Shown in pieces: positions 6,533 through 15,615 of a stretch of 21,647 nt of DNA. The position numbers were made by a program, and so were the translations under genes. How positions within the stretch are numbered: position 1 is the stretch's first letter; each line of letters starts with the position of its first letter. The notes under the pieces were generated by a model, which was not told the origin of the DNA, did not search any database, and was given only the letters and a program-made list of their open reading frames with translations. Origin of the DNA: Thermoleophilia bacterium (GTDB lineage: Bacteria > Actinomycetota > Thermoleophilia > Gaiellales > JAICJC01); contig JAICJM010000050.1 of NCBI GenBank assembly GCA_025928435.1, positions 1 through 21,647 on the forward strand. The letters run 5' to 3'.

Positions 6533-7148
6533 GTGAGACGCGCATCCACCCTTGTCGTGGCGGTGGCCATCGCGACCGGCTGGAACGTGGCCGCACCCGT
6601 GCCCGCCTCCGCACGGTGTGCGTTCATCGTCGTGCGGCACGACCGGGCGTACTTCCTCTACGGAGCGCACGGACACTCAACGTTCCGACCGGGCACACCC
6701 CTGGCCGACACGCTCGAGCCGGGCTGCTCCGACGTTCCCGGCGTTCCCGCCCCGGCTGCCACGCGGGTGAGGGCGCGGCTACTTTGCCGGTGGAATCGAG
6801 CTCGCGGCCGGCGGCCGGCCGGTCGACGTCTTTCTCGATGCGCGGACGCGCGTGACCGGCCTGACGCGCCAGGGGCTCCCGTACATTGGCGATGGACAGC
6901 GGGTGCGGATCGACGCCGTGCATTGCGGCCGCGAGATCGTCGCCCGCCACATCGTCGCCAACGGCCCGACTGTCCCTGAGACGACTGCGGAGGACATCCT
7001 CGGGGCCGACTGGCGCGGCGGGAGGAAGAGCGAGAACATCGCGCGCTCCCACGCCTTGTGGGCGGCCGGCGCAGCGGCGGTGATCGCGGCGCTCGCGGGC
7101 GGCGTACTGATCCTGCGCCGCCGCACCGGCGCGCCACACCGGAGCTAA
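6533..7148 (+). pseudogene. Frameshifted secreted/type I membrane protein
   Basis: Two frames make one sensible protein. From GTG 6533 the first frame gives a signal peptide (VRRASTLVVAVAIATGWNVA with an ASA|R cleavage site near residue 27), then RCAFIVVRHDRAYFLYGAHG and a Pro/Ala-rich stretch. It turns into Arg-rich nonsense after about 6770. From about 6771 another frame continues with GRGYFAGGIELAAGGRPVDV, VTGLTRQGLPYIGDGQRVRI, a transmembrane helix (WAAGAAAVIAALAGGVLILRRR) and a basic tail, ending at 7148. The second frame has a TGA at 6768-6770, so the indel lies just after it in a G/C-rich run. Repaired, the protein would be about 204 residues, with an outer domain and one anchor. I do not recognise the family. 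Either it is decaying or a one-base assembly error is present. It occupies the place where rapZ is usually found. Confidence 0.6.
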
Positions 7149-7151
7149 CCT
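7146..7151 (+). promoter_or_regulatory. -10 element of yvcK
   Basis: TAACCT, 6 nt before GTG 7158. It overlaps the TAA stop of the preceding broken gene. No Shine-Dalgarno sequence; leaderless start expected. It indicates yvcK-whiA can be transcribed independently of uvrC. Confidence 0.45.
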
Positions 7152-7157
7152 CACCGG

Positions 7158-8129
7158 GTGCCGTCGATTCCGGATCCGCGGGCCGACTCGCCCGGACGGC
7201 CTCCGCGCCGGCGCGGCGTCCGCGTCGTCTGTCTCGGCGGGGGCACGGGCTTGAGCATGATCCTGCGCGGACTGAAGCGGGTCGCCGACGTGACGGCCGT
7301 CGTGACCACGACCGACGACGGCGGCTCGAGCGGCCGGCTGCGGCGAGACTTCTCGATGCCGGCGCCGGGCGACCTGCGCAGCTGCCTGGTCGCGCTGGCC
7401 GAGGACGAGTCGCTGGTGGGGCAGCTGTTCCAGCACCGGTTCACGACCGGAGAGCTGGCCGGCCACAGCTTCGGCAACCTCTTTCTGGCCGGCCTCACGG
7501 ACATGTTCGGGAGCTTCGACCGGGCCGTGTCGGAGTCGGCGCGGGTGCTCGCCGTCGCCGGCCGCGTCGTGCCGAGCACGGTCGACATGGTGGAGCTCGT
7601 CGCCTGCTTCGCGGACGGGCGCGAGGTGCGCGGCGAGACGGCGCTCGCGGCCGACGGCGCCCAGTGCCAGCACGTGCGCCTCGATCCGCCCGACCCGTCG
7701 GCGCACCCGCGCGCGCTGCAGGCGATCGCCCGCGCCGAGGCGATCGTGATGGGGCCGGGGAGCCTCTTCACGAGCACGCTCCCGCCGCTGCTCGTGCCCG
7801 GCATCGCCGACGCCGTGCGGGCCGCAACCGTGCCCCGCATCTACGTGTGCAACCTGCTCCAGCAGCCGGGCGAGACCGACGGCTACCGCGCGTCCGACCA
7901 CGTCAGCCGCATTCTCGACCACGTCGGCCCGGGGCTCGTCGACACCGTCGTCGTCAGCCGTAACCGGGCCGAGTTCGGGACGCCGGTGCCGGTCGACCGG
8001 GGCGGCCTGCGCCGCCTGGGGATGCAGGTGGTCGGCAGCCGCCTGGCGGGCGAGTGGCAGCACGACCCCGACCGGCTCGCGCGGCTGCTCGTGCGGGTCG
8101 CGCGCCGGCGGCGGCCGGTGCCCGCGTGA
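7158..8129 (+). CDS. yvcK: YvcK/CofD-like gluconeogenesis and morphology factor
   Basis: This is a 323-residue protein of the YvcK (MgfK, CofD-like) family. The N-terminal nucleotide-sugar-binding region reads RVVCLGGGTGLSMILRGLK and TTTDDGGSSGRLRRDF, followed by PGDLRSCLVALAEDE. Further family stretches are FQHRFTTGELAGHSFGNLFL and EAIVMGPGSLFTSTLPPLLV. In Bacillus and relatives YvcK binds UDP-sugars and supports cell shape and growth on gluconeogenic carbon; it is no longer a 2-phospholactate transferase. Length matches the family. Start GTG 7158 is supported by TAACCT 6 nt upstream. Its TGA overlaps the whiA GTG by 4 nt (GTGA), so the two are translationally coupled, as is usual for this pair. 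Confidence 0.95.
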   Translation: MPSIPDPRADSPGRPPRRRGVRVVCLGGGTGLSMILRGLKRVADVTAVVTTTDDGGSSGRLRRDFSMPAPGDLRSCLVALAEDESLVGQLFQHRFTTGELAGHSFGNLFLAGLTDMFGSFDRAVSESARVLAVAGRVVPSTVDMVELVACFADGREVRGETALAADGAQCQHVRLDPPDPSAHPRALQAIARAEAIVMGPGSLFTSTLPPLLVPGIADAVRAATVPRIYVCNLLQQPGETDGYRASDHVSRILDHVGPGLVDTVVVSRNRAEFGTPVPVDRGGLRRLGMQVVGSRLAGEWQHDPDRLARLLVRVARRRRPVPA

Positions 8130-9049
8130 GCCGGGCCGGGTTCGGCGAGGCCGTCCGCCGCGAGCTGACCGAGCGGCCGCCGCGGCGCGTGTGCTGCGCT
8201 CGGGCGCTCCTGTGCGGGATCTTCCGCCACGCCGGCACGCTCGAGCTCTCCTCGGGTGAGGTCGCCGTGCGCGCGGAGCTGGCCGACGCCGCGGCCGCCC
8301 GGCTGGCGTTCTTGCTCGTGCGCGACCTGGGCGGCGACGGCGGCCTGGCGTCGTTCCGGGAGCCGCGCTTCGCCCGCGGGACGCGCGTCGTCGTGCGCCT
8401 GGATGGCGATCGCAGCCTCCAGCTCCTGCACGAGATCGGCCTGCTCTCGACCGGCCTGGTGCCCCTCGACGAGCCGCCCGGGAGGCTGCTCCAGCGGCGC
8501 TGCTGCCGGGCCGCCCACCTGCGCGGCGCGTTCGTCGCCGCGGGGTCCGTGTCCGGCCCGCGCGCGCCGGGGCACCTCGAGATCCGGGTCGCCGAGCCGG
8601 AGGGGGCGGCCCTCGTCCGCCGCGTCGCCCGCGCCGACGGGATCGAGCTGCGCGTCGCCGGCCGCCGCGGCCACGCGATCGCGTACACCAAGAGCAAGCC
8701 GGCCATCCGCGACCTGCTCGCCCACATGGGGGCGCACGACGCCGTCCTCAGCCTCGACGAGGCCGAGGTCATCAGCCGCACGCGCGAGCGTGTGAACCGG
8801 GCGACGAACTGCGACGAGGCGAACCTGGCCCGCCAGGGCGCCGCCGCCCGGGCGCAGGCCGAGGCCATCGCGGAGCTCGACCTGGACGCGCTCGACGCGG
8901 GCCTGCGCCAGGTGGCGAGGCTGCGGCTGCGGCATCCCGACCTGTCGCTGGCGGAGCTCGGCCGCCGGGCCCGCCCGCCCCTGCCGAAGTCGACCGTGGC
9001 GGGGCGGATGCGCACGCTCACCCGGGCGGCCGGCGCGGCCTCGCGCTAA
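8126..9049 (+). CDS. whiA: WhiA, LAGLIDADG-like DNA-binding regulator
   Basis: This 307-residue protein is WhiA, a conserved Gram-positive regulator. It is needed for sporulation septation in Streptomyces and affects cell division in Bacillus. The N-terminal WhiA domain (GFGEAVRRELTERPPRRVCC) is followed by the homing-endonuclease-like central domain (RAAHLRGAFVAAGSVSGPRAPGHLEI). The C-terminal helix-turn-helix (LRLRHPDLSLAELGRRARPPLPKSTVAGRMRTL) contains the typical LSLxELG and SKS-like (here PKS) stretch. NCDEANLARQ is another family signature. Start GTG 8126 overlaps the yvcK stop; longer starts only add Ala/Arg-rich sequence encoded within yvcK. It closes the yvcK-whiA pair and lies 277 nt before gap, an order common in actinobacteria. 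Confidence 0.95.
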   Translation: MSRAGFGEAVRRELTERPPRRVCCARALLCGIFRHAGTLELSSGEVAVRAELADAAAARLAFLLVRDLGGDGGLASFREPRFARGTRVVVRLDGDRSLQLLHEIGLLSTGLVPLDEPPGRLLQRRCCRAAHLRGAFVAAGSVSGPRAPGHLEIRVAEPEGAALVRRVARADGIELRVAGRRGHAIAYTKSKPAIRDLLAHMGAHDAVLSLDEAEVISRTRERVNRATNCDEANLARQGAAARAQAEAIAELDLDALDAGLRQVARLRLRHPDLSLAELGRRARPPLPKSTVAGRMRTLTRAAGAASR

Positions 9050-9069
9050 CCGCACCGTCAGATCTTTCT

Positions 9070-9143
9070 AACACTTTCCTAAAGAATTCACCCGTTCGGG
9101 GGTGGCTCCAAATGGGGGTCCCACCGATCATGGTGAAAGTGTT
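9070..9143. repeat. Inverted repeat pair A (9 bp)
   Basis: AACACTTTC at 9070-9078 and its exact complement GAAAGTGTT at 9135-9143, 56 nt apart. The first arm sits in an unusually A/T-rich patch just after whiA; the second directly abuts the left arm of pair B. Smaller stems (CACCC/GGGTG; GGTGG/CCACC) fall between them. Confidence 0.5.
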
Positions 9144-11463
<2,320 letters not shown>

Positions 11464-11467
<4 letters not shown>

Positions 11468-12213
11468 GCCGGCGTCCCTTCGTCGCGGGCAACTGGAAGA
11501 TGCACAAGACGGCGCCCGAGGCGGCCGCCTTCGTCCGCGCGTTCGCCGCGGGCGTGACCGACGGCGTCGACGTGGCGGTGTGCCCGCCCTTCACGGCGCT
11601 GGCGGCGGCCGTCGAGGCGGCCCAGGGCACGCCCGTCGCCGTCTACGCGCAGAACGTGCACCAGGCCGAGAAGGGCGCGTTCACCGGCGAGGTCTCCGCC
11701 GGGATGCTGCTCGACGCCGGCGTCGACGGGGTGCTGATCGGCCACTCCGAGCGGCGCCAGCTCTTCGGCGAGACGGACGAGGACGTGAACGAGAAGGCCG
11801 CCCGCGCGCACGCGGCCGGCCTGCGCGTGATCCTCGCCGTCGGCGAGACCGCCGAGGAGCGCGAGGCGGCCCTGACCGAGATCGTGCTCGAGCGCCAGGT
11901 GCGCGCCGGCCTGGACGGGTTCACCGCCGAGCAGGTGGCGGCGACGACCATCGCCTACGAGCCCGTGTGGGCGATCGGGACGGGGCTCACCGCCACGCCC
12001 GAGATCGCCCAGGCCGCGCACGCCTTCATCCGCGGGCTGGTCGAGGGCATCCACGGCGTGGGGGAGCGGGTGCGGATCCAGTACGGCGGCAGCGTCAAGC
12101 CCGACAACGCGGGCGAGCTGTTCGCCCGGCCGGACATCGACGGCGGCCTGATCGGCGGCGCCAGCCTCGACCCGGCCGATCTGGCCGCGATCGCCGCCGC
12201 CGCGGCGGGATGA
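11464..12213 (+). CDS. tpiA: Triosephosphate isomerase
   Basis: This 249-residue TIM-barrel enzyme interconverts dihydroxyacetone phosphate and glyceraldehyde 3-phosphate. N-terminal FVAGNWKMHKT carries the substrate Lys. H94 in LIGHSERRQLFGE is the electrophile, E166 in AYEPVWAIGTG is the base and start of loop 6, and YGGSVKPDNAGE with LIGGASLDPADL bind the phosphate. Length is standard. The ATG overlaps the pgk stop by 4 nt, and the TGA overlaps the ATG of gpmI by 4 nt. In many actinobacteria secG follows tpiA; here gpmI does. Confidence 0.98.
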
Positions 12214-13700
12214 GCGAGCCGCTCGTCTGCCTCGTCATCCTCGACGGATGGGGGATGGCGCCGCCGGGGCCGGGGAATGCAGTCGAGCTCGCCTCGACGC
12301 CCGTGTTCGACGACCTGTGGGGGCGCTACCCGCACACGCAGCTGGCCGCGTCCGGCCGCGCCGTCGGACTGCCAGAGGGCCAGATGGGCAACTCCGAGGT
12401 GGGCCACACCAACCTGGGCGCCGGCCGGGTCGTGCGCCAGGACCTCGTGCGCCTCGACGACGACCTCGACTCGGGCGCGTTCTACGACAACCCGGTGCTC
12501 GTCGACGCCTGCCGCCGCGCCCGCGGCTCGGCCCTGCACCTGCTCGGGCTGGTCTCCGACGGCGGCGTCCACAGCCACGTCCGCCACCTGCGCGGGCTGA
12601 TCGAGCTCGCCTCGCGCGAGGGCGTCGAGCGGGTGCACGTGCACGCGTTCACCGACGGCCGCGACACGTCGCCGACGGGTGGCGCCGGCTACCTCGAGGG
12701 CATCCCCGGGGTCGCGACGGTGTGCGGCCGCTACTACGCGATGGATCGCGACCGGCGCTGGGACCGGATCGCGCGCGCCTACGACGCGATCGTGCACGGG
12801 AAGGGCGAACGGGCGGACGATCCGGTGGCGGCCGTGAAGGCCCGATACGAGGCGGGGGAGACGGACGAGTTCATCCAGCCGATCGTGATCGGCGACCCCG
12901 CCGAGGGGAGAATCCGGGAGGGGGACGCCGTGGTCTTCTTCAACTTCCGCCCCGACCGCGCCCGCGAGCTGACCCGGGCGCTGGTCGATCCCGGCTTCTC
13001 CGAGTTCGACCGGGGATCGTCCCCGCCACTGCCGTTCCTGGTGCAGATGACCGAGTACGCCGACGACATCGACGCGCCCGTGGCGTTCCCCAGCGAGGCG
13101 CTCAGCGACGTGCTCGCGTCGACGCTCGCGGGTGCCGGGATCGCCCAGGTGCACGCGGCCGAGACCGAGAAGTACGCCCACGTCACCTATTTCTTCGACG
13201 GCGGCTCCGAGCACCGCCAGCGCGGGGAGCAGTGGGAGCTCGTCGACTCGCGCCGCGACGTCGCCACCTACGACCTGGCGCCGGAGATGAGCGCGGAGGG
13301 CGTCGCCGAGCGCTTCTGCGCCGGGATCGCGGCTCGTGAGGTCCGCTTCGGGCTCGTGAACTTCGCCAATCCCGACATGGTCGGGCACACGGGCGTGATC
13401 CCGGCCGCCGTCGCCGCCGTCGAGGCGGTCGACCGCTGCCTGGCGCGGGTCGTCGAGGCCGCCGAGGCGCGGGGCGGCATCTGCCTCGTCACGGCCGACC
13501 ACGGGAACGCCGAGGTGATGCTGAACCCGGACGGCAGCCCGAACACGGCCCACACCACCAACCCCGTGCCGTTCATCGCCACCCGGCCCGGCCTGCGCTT
13601 GCGCGACGGCGGCAAGCTGGCGGACGTCGCGCCGACCGTGCTCGAGCTGCTTTCCGTCGAGCCTCCCGCCACGATGCGCGGGGCATCGCTGCTCGCATAG
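12210..13700 (+). CDS. gpmI: 2,3-bisphosphoglycerate-independent phosphoglycerate mutase
   Basis: This 496-residue dimanganese enzyme interconverts 3- and 2-phosphoglycerate and belongs to the alkaline phosphatase superfamily. The start VCLVILDGWGMAPPG carries the first metal Asp. S62 in GQMGNSEVGHTNLGAGR is the phospho-serine nucleophile. HVHAFTDGRDTSP, YYAMDRDRRWDR and FNFRPDRARELT bind substrate and close the two domains. NPDMVGHTG and VTADHGNAEVM supply further metal ligands. Length is slightly under the usual 505-515. It ends the glycolytic operon: together the four genes take triose phosphates to 2-phosphoglycerate; enolase and pyruvate kinase are not in the window. No terminator with a T-tract is seen after it. 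Confidence 0.97.
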   Translation: MSEPLVCLVILDGWGMAPPGPGNAVELASTPVFDDLWGRYPHTQLAASGRAVGLPEGQMGNSEVGHTNLGAGRVVRQDLVRLDDDLDSGAFYDNPVLVDACRRARGSALHLLGLVSDGGVHSHVRHLRGLIELASREGVERVHVHAFTDGRDTSPTGGAGYLEGIPGVATVCGRYYAMDRDRRWDRIARAYDAIVHGKGERADDPVAAVKARYEAGETDEFIQPIVIGDPAEGRIREGDAVVFFNFRPDRARELTRALVDPGFSEFDRGSSPPLPFLVQMTEYADDIDAPVAFPSEALSDVLASTLAGAGIAQVHAAETEKYAHVTYFFDGGSEHRQRGEQWELVDSRRDVATYDLAPEMSAEGVAERFCAGIAAREVRFGLVNFANPDMVGHTGVIPAAVAAVEAVDRCLARVVEAAEARGGICLVTADHGNAEVMLNPDGSPNTAHTTNPVPFIATRPGLRLRDGGKLADVAPTVLELLSVEPPATMRGASLLA

Positions 13701-13722
13701 CGAACAGCCGTTGTGGGAAGGT

Positions 13723-13738
13723 GCTGGTCAACACCAGC
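13723..13738. promoter_or_regulatory. Operator-like inverted repeat upstream of the sigma factor gene
   Basis: GCTGGT-CAAC-ACCAGC, a perfect 6-bp dyad, sits in the -35 area relative to TATACT at 13757-13762. A regulator bound here could block or help RNA polymerase. It could also be a small stem after gpmI. Confidence 0.35.
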
Positions 13739-13756
13739 GCGAAGTGGGTGAATGTC

Positions 13757-13762
13757 TATACT
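13757..13762 (+). promoter_or_regulatory. -10 element of the ECF sigma factor gene
   Basis: TATACT, the best -10 match in the window. Transcription would start near 13769, about 26 nt before the TTG start at 13795. No -35 consensus, so an activator or an alternative sigma factor may be involved. Confidence 0.45.
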
Positions 13763-13794
13763 CGCTCTGGTTCTCGTAACCAACGCTTCACCTC

Positions 13795-14394
13795 TTGGCC
13801 CTTCCGCAGCCAGATCCGAACGTTCTCCGTCTCGCGCGCCGTGGCGACGAGCGCGCCTTTGCGCTGATCGTCCGGCAGTACCAGACCCCGCTCTACAACT
13901 ACATCGCGCGGATCCTGGGCGGTGACCGCGCCCTCGCGGAGGACGTGTGCCAGGAGGTGTTCCTGCGCGTGTACCAGGCGCTACCCGGCTTTGATAACCG
14001 CTGCCAGTTCACGACCTGGTTGTTCCAGGTGGCGAAGCACCGGGTCGTCGACGAGCTCCGCGCGCGCGAGCGCCGCGGCCGCCCGACCATCGAGCTGAGC
14101 TCCGCGCCTCAGCTGCACCTGTCCGTCGCGCCGGCCGAGCCGATCGAGAGCATGGAGGCGGTCTGGGAGGCGATCGCGGGTCTCAGCCTCGATCTGAAGA
14201 TGGCGCTGCTCCTGCGCGACGTGGTCGGGCTGAGCTACGCCGAGATCGCCGAGGCGCTCGAGACGACCCTGGCGACGGTCAAATGGCGGATCTACAAAGC
14301 CCGCGAGACCGTCGTCGCCGAGCTGACGCGGGACGGCTACCACGTCGGCCGGGGCCGCGCTCGCGACCGCCCCGCCACCGCCGCCCAGGCCTAG
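13795..14394 (+). CDS. ECF-type RNA polymerase sigma factor (sigma-70 family)
   Basis: This is a 199-residue two-domain sigma factor. Region 2 spans about residues 18-90: RRGDERAFALIVRQYQTPLYN, then EDVCQEVFLRVYQAL and FTTWLFQVAKHRVVDELRAR, which recognises the -10 and binds the core enzyme. Region 4 spans about 120-178: LKMALLLRDVVGLSYAEIAE, then TTLATVKWRIYKARETVVAEL, the -35-binding helix-turn-helix. Start TTG 13795 is forced: an in-frame TAA lies 18 nt upstream at 13777-13779 and no other start precedes region 2. No Shine-Dalgarno sequence is visible, which with TTG suggests low translation. No anti-sigma gene (zinc-finger or otherwise) follows on the same strand, so how it is kept in check is unclear. 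The closest relatives are RpoE/SigE-like ECFs; the target regulon cannot be told. Confidence 0.92.
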   Translation: MALPQPDPNVLRLARRGDERAFALIVRQYQTPLYNYIARILGGDRALAEDVCQEVFLRVYQALPGFDNRCQFTTWLFQVAKHRVVDELRARERRGRPTIELSSAPQLHLSVAPAEPIESMEAVWEAIAGLSLDLKMALLLRDVVGLSYAEIAEALETTLATVKWRIYKARETVVAELTRDGYHVGRGRARDRPATAAQA

Positions 14395-14404
14395 GAGAGC
14401 CGAC

Positions 14405-14445
14405 GGGGACGGTCCCCTTCCCCGCTCGGGCGGGGACTGTCCCCG
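14405..14445. repeat. Compound REP-like palindromes (GGGGAC/GTCCCC)
   Basis: Two palindromes of the same kind lie in tandem: GGGGAC-G-GTCCCC (14405-14417) and CGGGGAC-T-GTCCCCG (14431-14445). A third dyad between them, CCCCGC-TCGG-GCGGGG (14420-14435), can pair instead. The set fills the gap between the convergent sigma factor and metallophosphoesterase genes. It may act as a two-way transcription stop or RNA-end protector, and it looks like a dispersed REP element. Confidence 0.55.
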
Positions 14446-14484
14446 CTTCTGCGCCTCCGCCTGACGGGCCGGGCCCGGTCGCTG

Positions 14485-15213
14485 CTAGTGGCCCTCCGCG
14501 AGCCGCGCGCCCAGCCGCAGCGGCAGGCCCGCGTCGCGGATCGCCGTCTGGGCCGCGCGCACGTCGTAGTCGATCCGGTGCCACTCGGCCGTCCCGGCAT
14601 CGAGGTCGAGCGTCATGTAGGCGGCCCGGGGGTCGCCGTCGCGCGGCTGGCCGACCGAGCCGGGGTTGAGCAGGAACGGGCCCGGGCGCGTGTCGAGCCG
14701 CGTCCCCGCGCCGGCCAGGCCGCCCAGGAACTTCTCGCCGGCGTACCCGTAGGCGAGCGGCACGTGGCTGTGGCCGATGAGCGCGAGCGGGCCGTCCTGC
14801 AGCTCGAGGCACACCGCGGCGGTGCGGTCGTCGATCACGTACTCCCAGACCGGGTCGCGGATGCTGCCGTGGTAGAGCTCGACGCCGCTGCGGTCGCCCT
14901 TCGGCTCCAGGCTGCGCAGTCGCTCGAGATCCTCGCCCGAGAGCACCTCCATCGTCCACTCGGCGGCGGAGCGGGCGTCGGACGAGAACGCCTCGAGGCC
15001 GATCTCGCCCGTGATGACCATGTCGTGGTTGCCCGCCAGGCAGACGTCGGCGCGCTCGAGGACGACCTGGGTGCAGCGGGCCGGGTCGGCGCCGTAGCCC
15101 GTCAGGTCGCCGAGGCACCACAGCTCGTCGGGGCCGGCGCCGTCGATCGCGGCGAGGACGGCCTCGAGCGCCGGCAGGTTCGCATGGACGTCCGAGATGA
15201 CCGCGACCTTCAC
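14485..15213 (-). CDS. Calcineurin-like metallophosphoesterase (YfcE/MJ0936 type)
   Basis: This 242-residue enzyme has the complete two-metal site of the family: D8 and H10 in VAVISDVHANLPALEAV, D36 in CLGDLTGYGADP, N62-H63-D64 in LAGNHDMV, and the late histidines in ALIGHSHVPLAYGY. NPGSVGQPRDGDPRAAYM is the usual C-terminal signature. Members hydrolyse phosphodiesters; the natural substrate is not predictable from sequence. GTG 15213 is the start, with TAGATT 6 nt upstream and no Shine-Dalgarno sequence. The gene is convergent with the ECF sigma gene and lies downstream of the DUF3467 gene on the same strand. Confidence 0.92.
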   Translation of the reverse strand: MKVAVISDVHANLPALEAVLAAIDGAGPDELWCLGDLTGYGADPARCTQVVLERADVCLAGNHDMVITGEIGLEAFSSDARSAAEWTMEVLSGEDLERLRSLEPKGDRSGVELYHGSIRDPVWEYVIDDRTAAVCLELQDGPLALIGHSHVPLAYGYAGEKFLGGLAGAGTRLDTRPGPFLLNPGSVGQPRDGDPRAAYMTLDLDAGTAEWHRIDYDVRAAQTAIRDAGLPLRLGARLAEGH

Positions 15214-15219
15214 CGGCGC

Positions 15220-15225
15220 AATCTA
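15220..15225 (-). promoter_or_regulatory. -10 element of the metallophosphoesterase gene
   Basis: TAGATT on the minus strand, exactly 6 nt before GTG 15213. No Shine-Dalgarno sequence between; leaderless start expected. Confidence 0.5.
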
Positions 15226-15256
15226 CCGATCGCGCCGGAGGCGGGTGGCGTCGGCT

Positions 15257-15565
15257 CTACGTCTCGTCGGGGCCGTCGAACTCCGGGAGGTTCTTGATCC
15301 CCTCCTTGGTCTGCCACTTCGAGTAGTTGTCGCCCATCGCGTCGATGAGCTCCTTCATGAAGCGGGGGGAGAGGTTCACCCGGGCGACGACGACCCCGGG
15401 CACCTCTTCGTCCTCGACCTCGTGGTCGACGCGGGCGAAGGTCACCGTGAACTCGTAATCGGAGTGGCTGACGTTGGCGAAGTTGGCGTAGACGCCCGCC
15501 ATGATCTCCGGCGAGAAGTGGATGTTCAGGTGGCGCTCGGGCGTGCCGTCCTCGTCCTCTTCCAT
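15257..15565 (-). CDS. DUF3467 family protein
   Basis: This 102-residue acidic protein matches the DUF3467 pattern: an N-terminal strand HLNIHFSPEIMAGVYANFANVSHSDYEFTVTFARV, then VVVARVNLSPRFMKELIDAM, followed by a helix (DNYSKWQTKEGIKNL). The family is widespread in bacteria and has no assigned biochemical role. The protein is soluble, with no signal or membrane segment. The ATG at 15565 has TAGGGT exactly 6 nt upstream and no Shine-Dalgarno sequence. The start lies only 50 bp from that of argS on the other strand, so their promoters overlap. Confidence 0.85.
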   Translation of the reverse strand: MEEDEDGTPERHLNIHFSPEIMAGVYANFANVSHSDYEFTVTFARVDHEVEDEEVPGVVVARVNLSPRFMKELIDAMGDNYSKWQTKEGIKNLPEFDGPDET

Positions 15566-15571
15566 GCCCGC

Positions 15572-15577
15572 ACCCTA
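15572..15577 (-). promoter_or_regulatory. -10 element of the DUF3467 gene
   Basis: TAGGGT on the minus strand, 6 nt before ATG 15565; leaderless start expected. Its -35 region falls between this hexamer and the argS -10 on the other strand. Confidence 0.45.
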
Positions 15578-15603
15578 CCGCAGGGGCGCGGAGCCCCAGG
15601 GTT

Positions 15604-15609
15604 TACGAT
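15604..15609 (+). promoter_or_regulatory. -10 element of argS
   Basis: TACGAT, 6 nt before ATG 15616, with no Shine-Dalgarno sequence between. Leaderless start expected. Confidence 0.5.
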
Positions 15610-15615
15610 CCACCC

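Noticed and set aside
6533..7148. Programmed ribosomal frameshift in the secreted protein
   Set aside because: No slippery heptamer or following pseudoknot is visible near 6770, so mutation or sequence error is the simpler reading.
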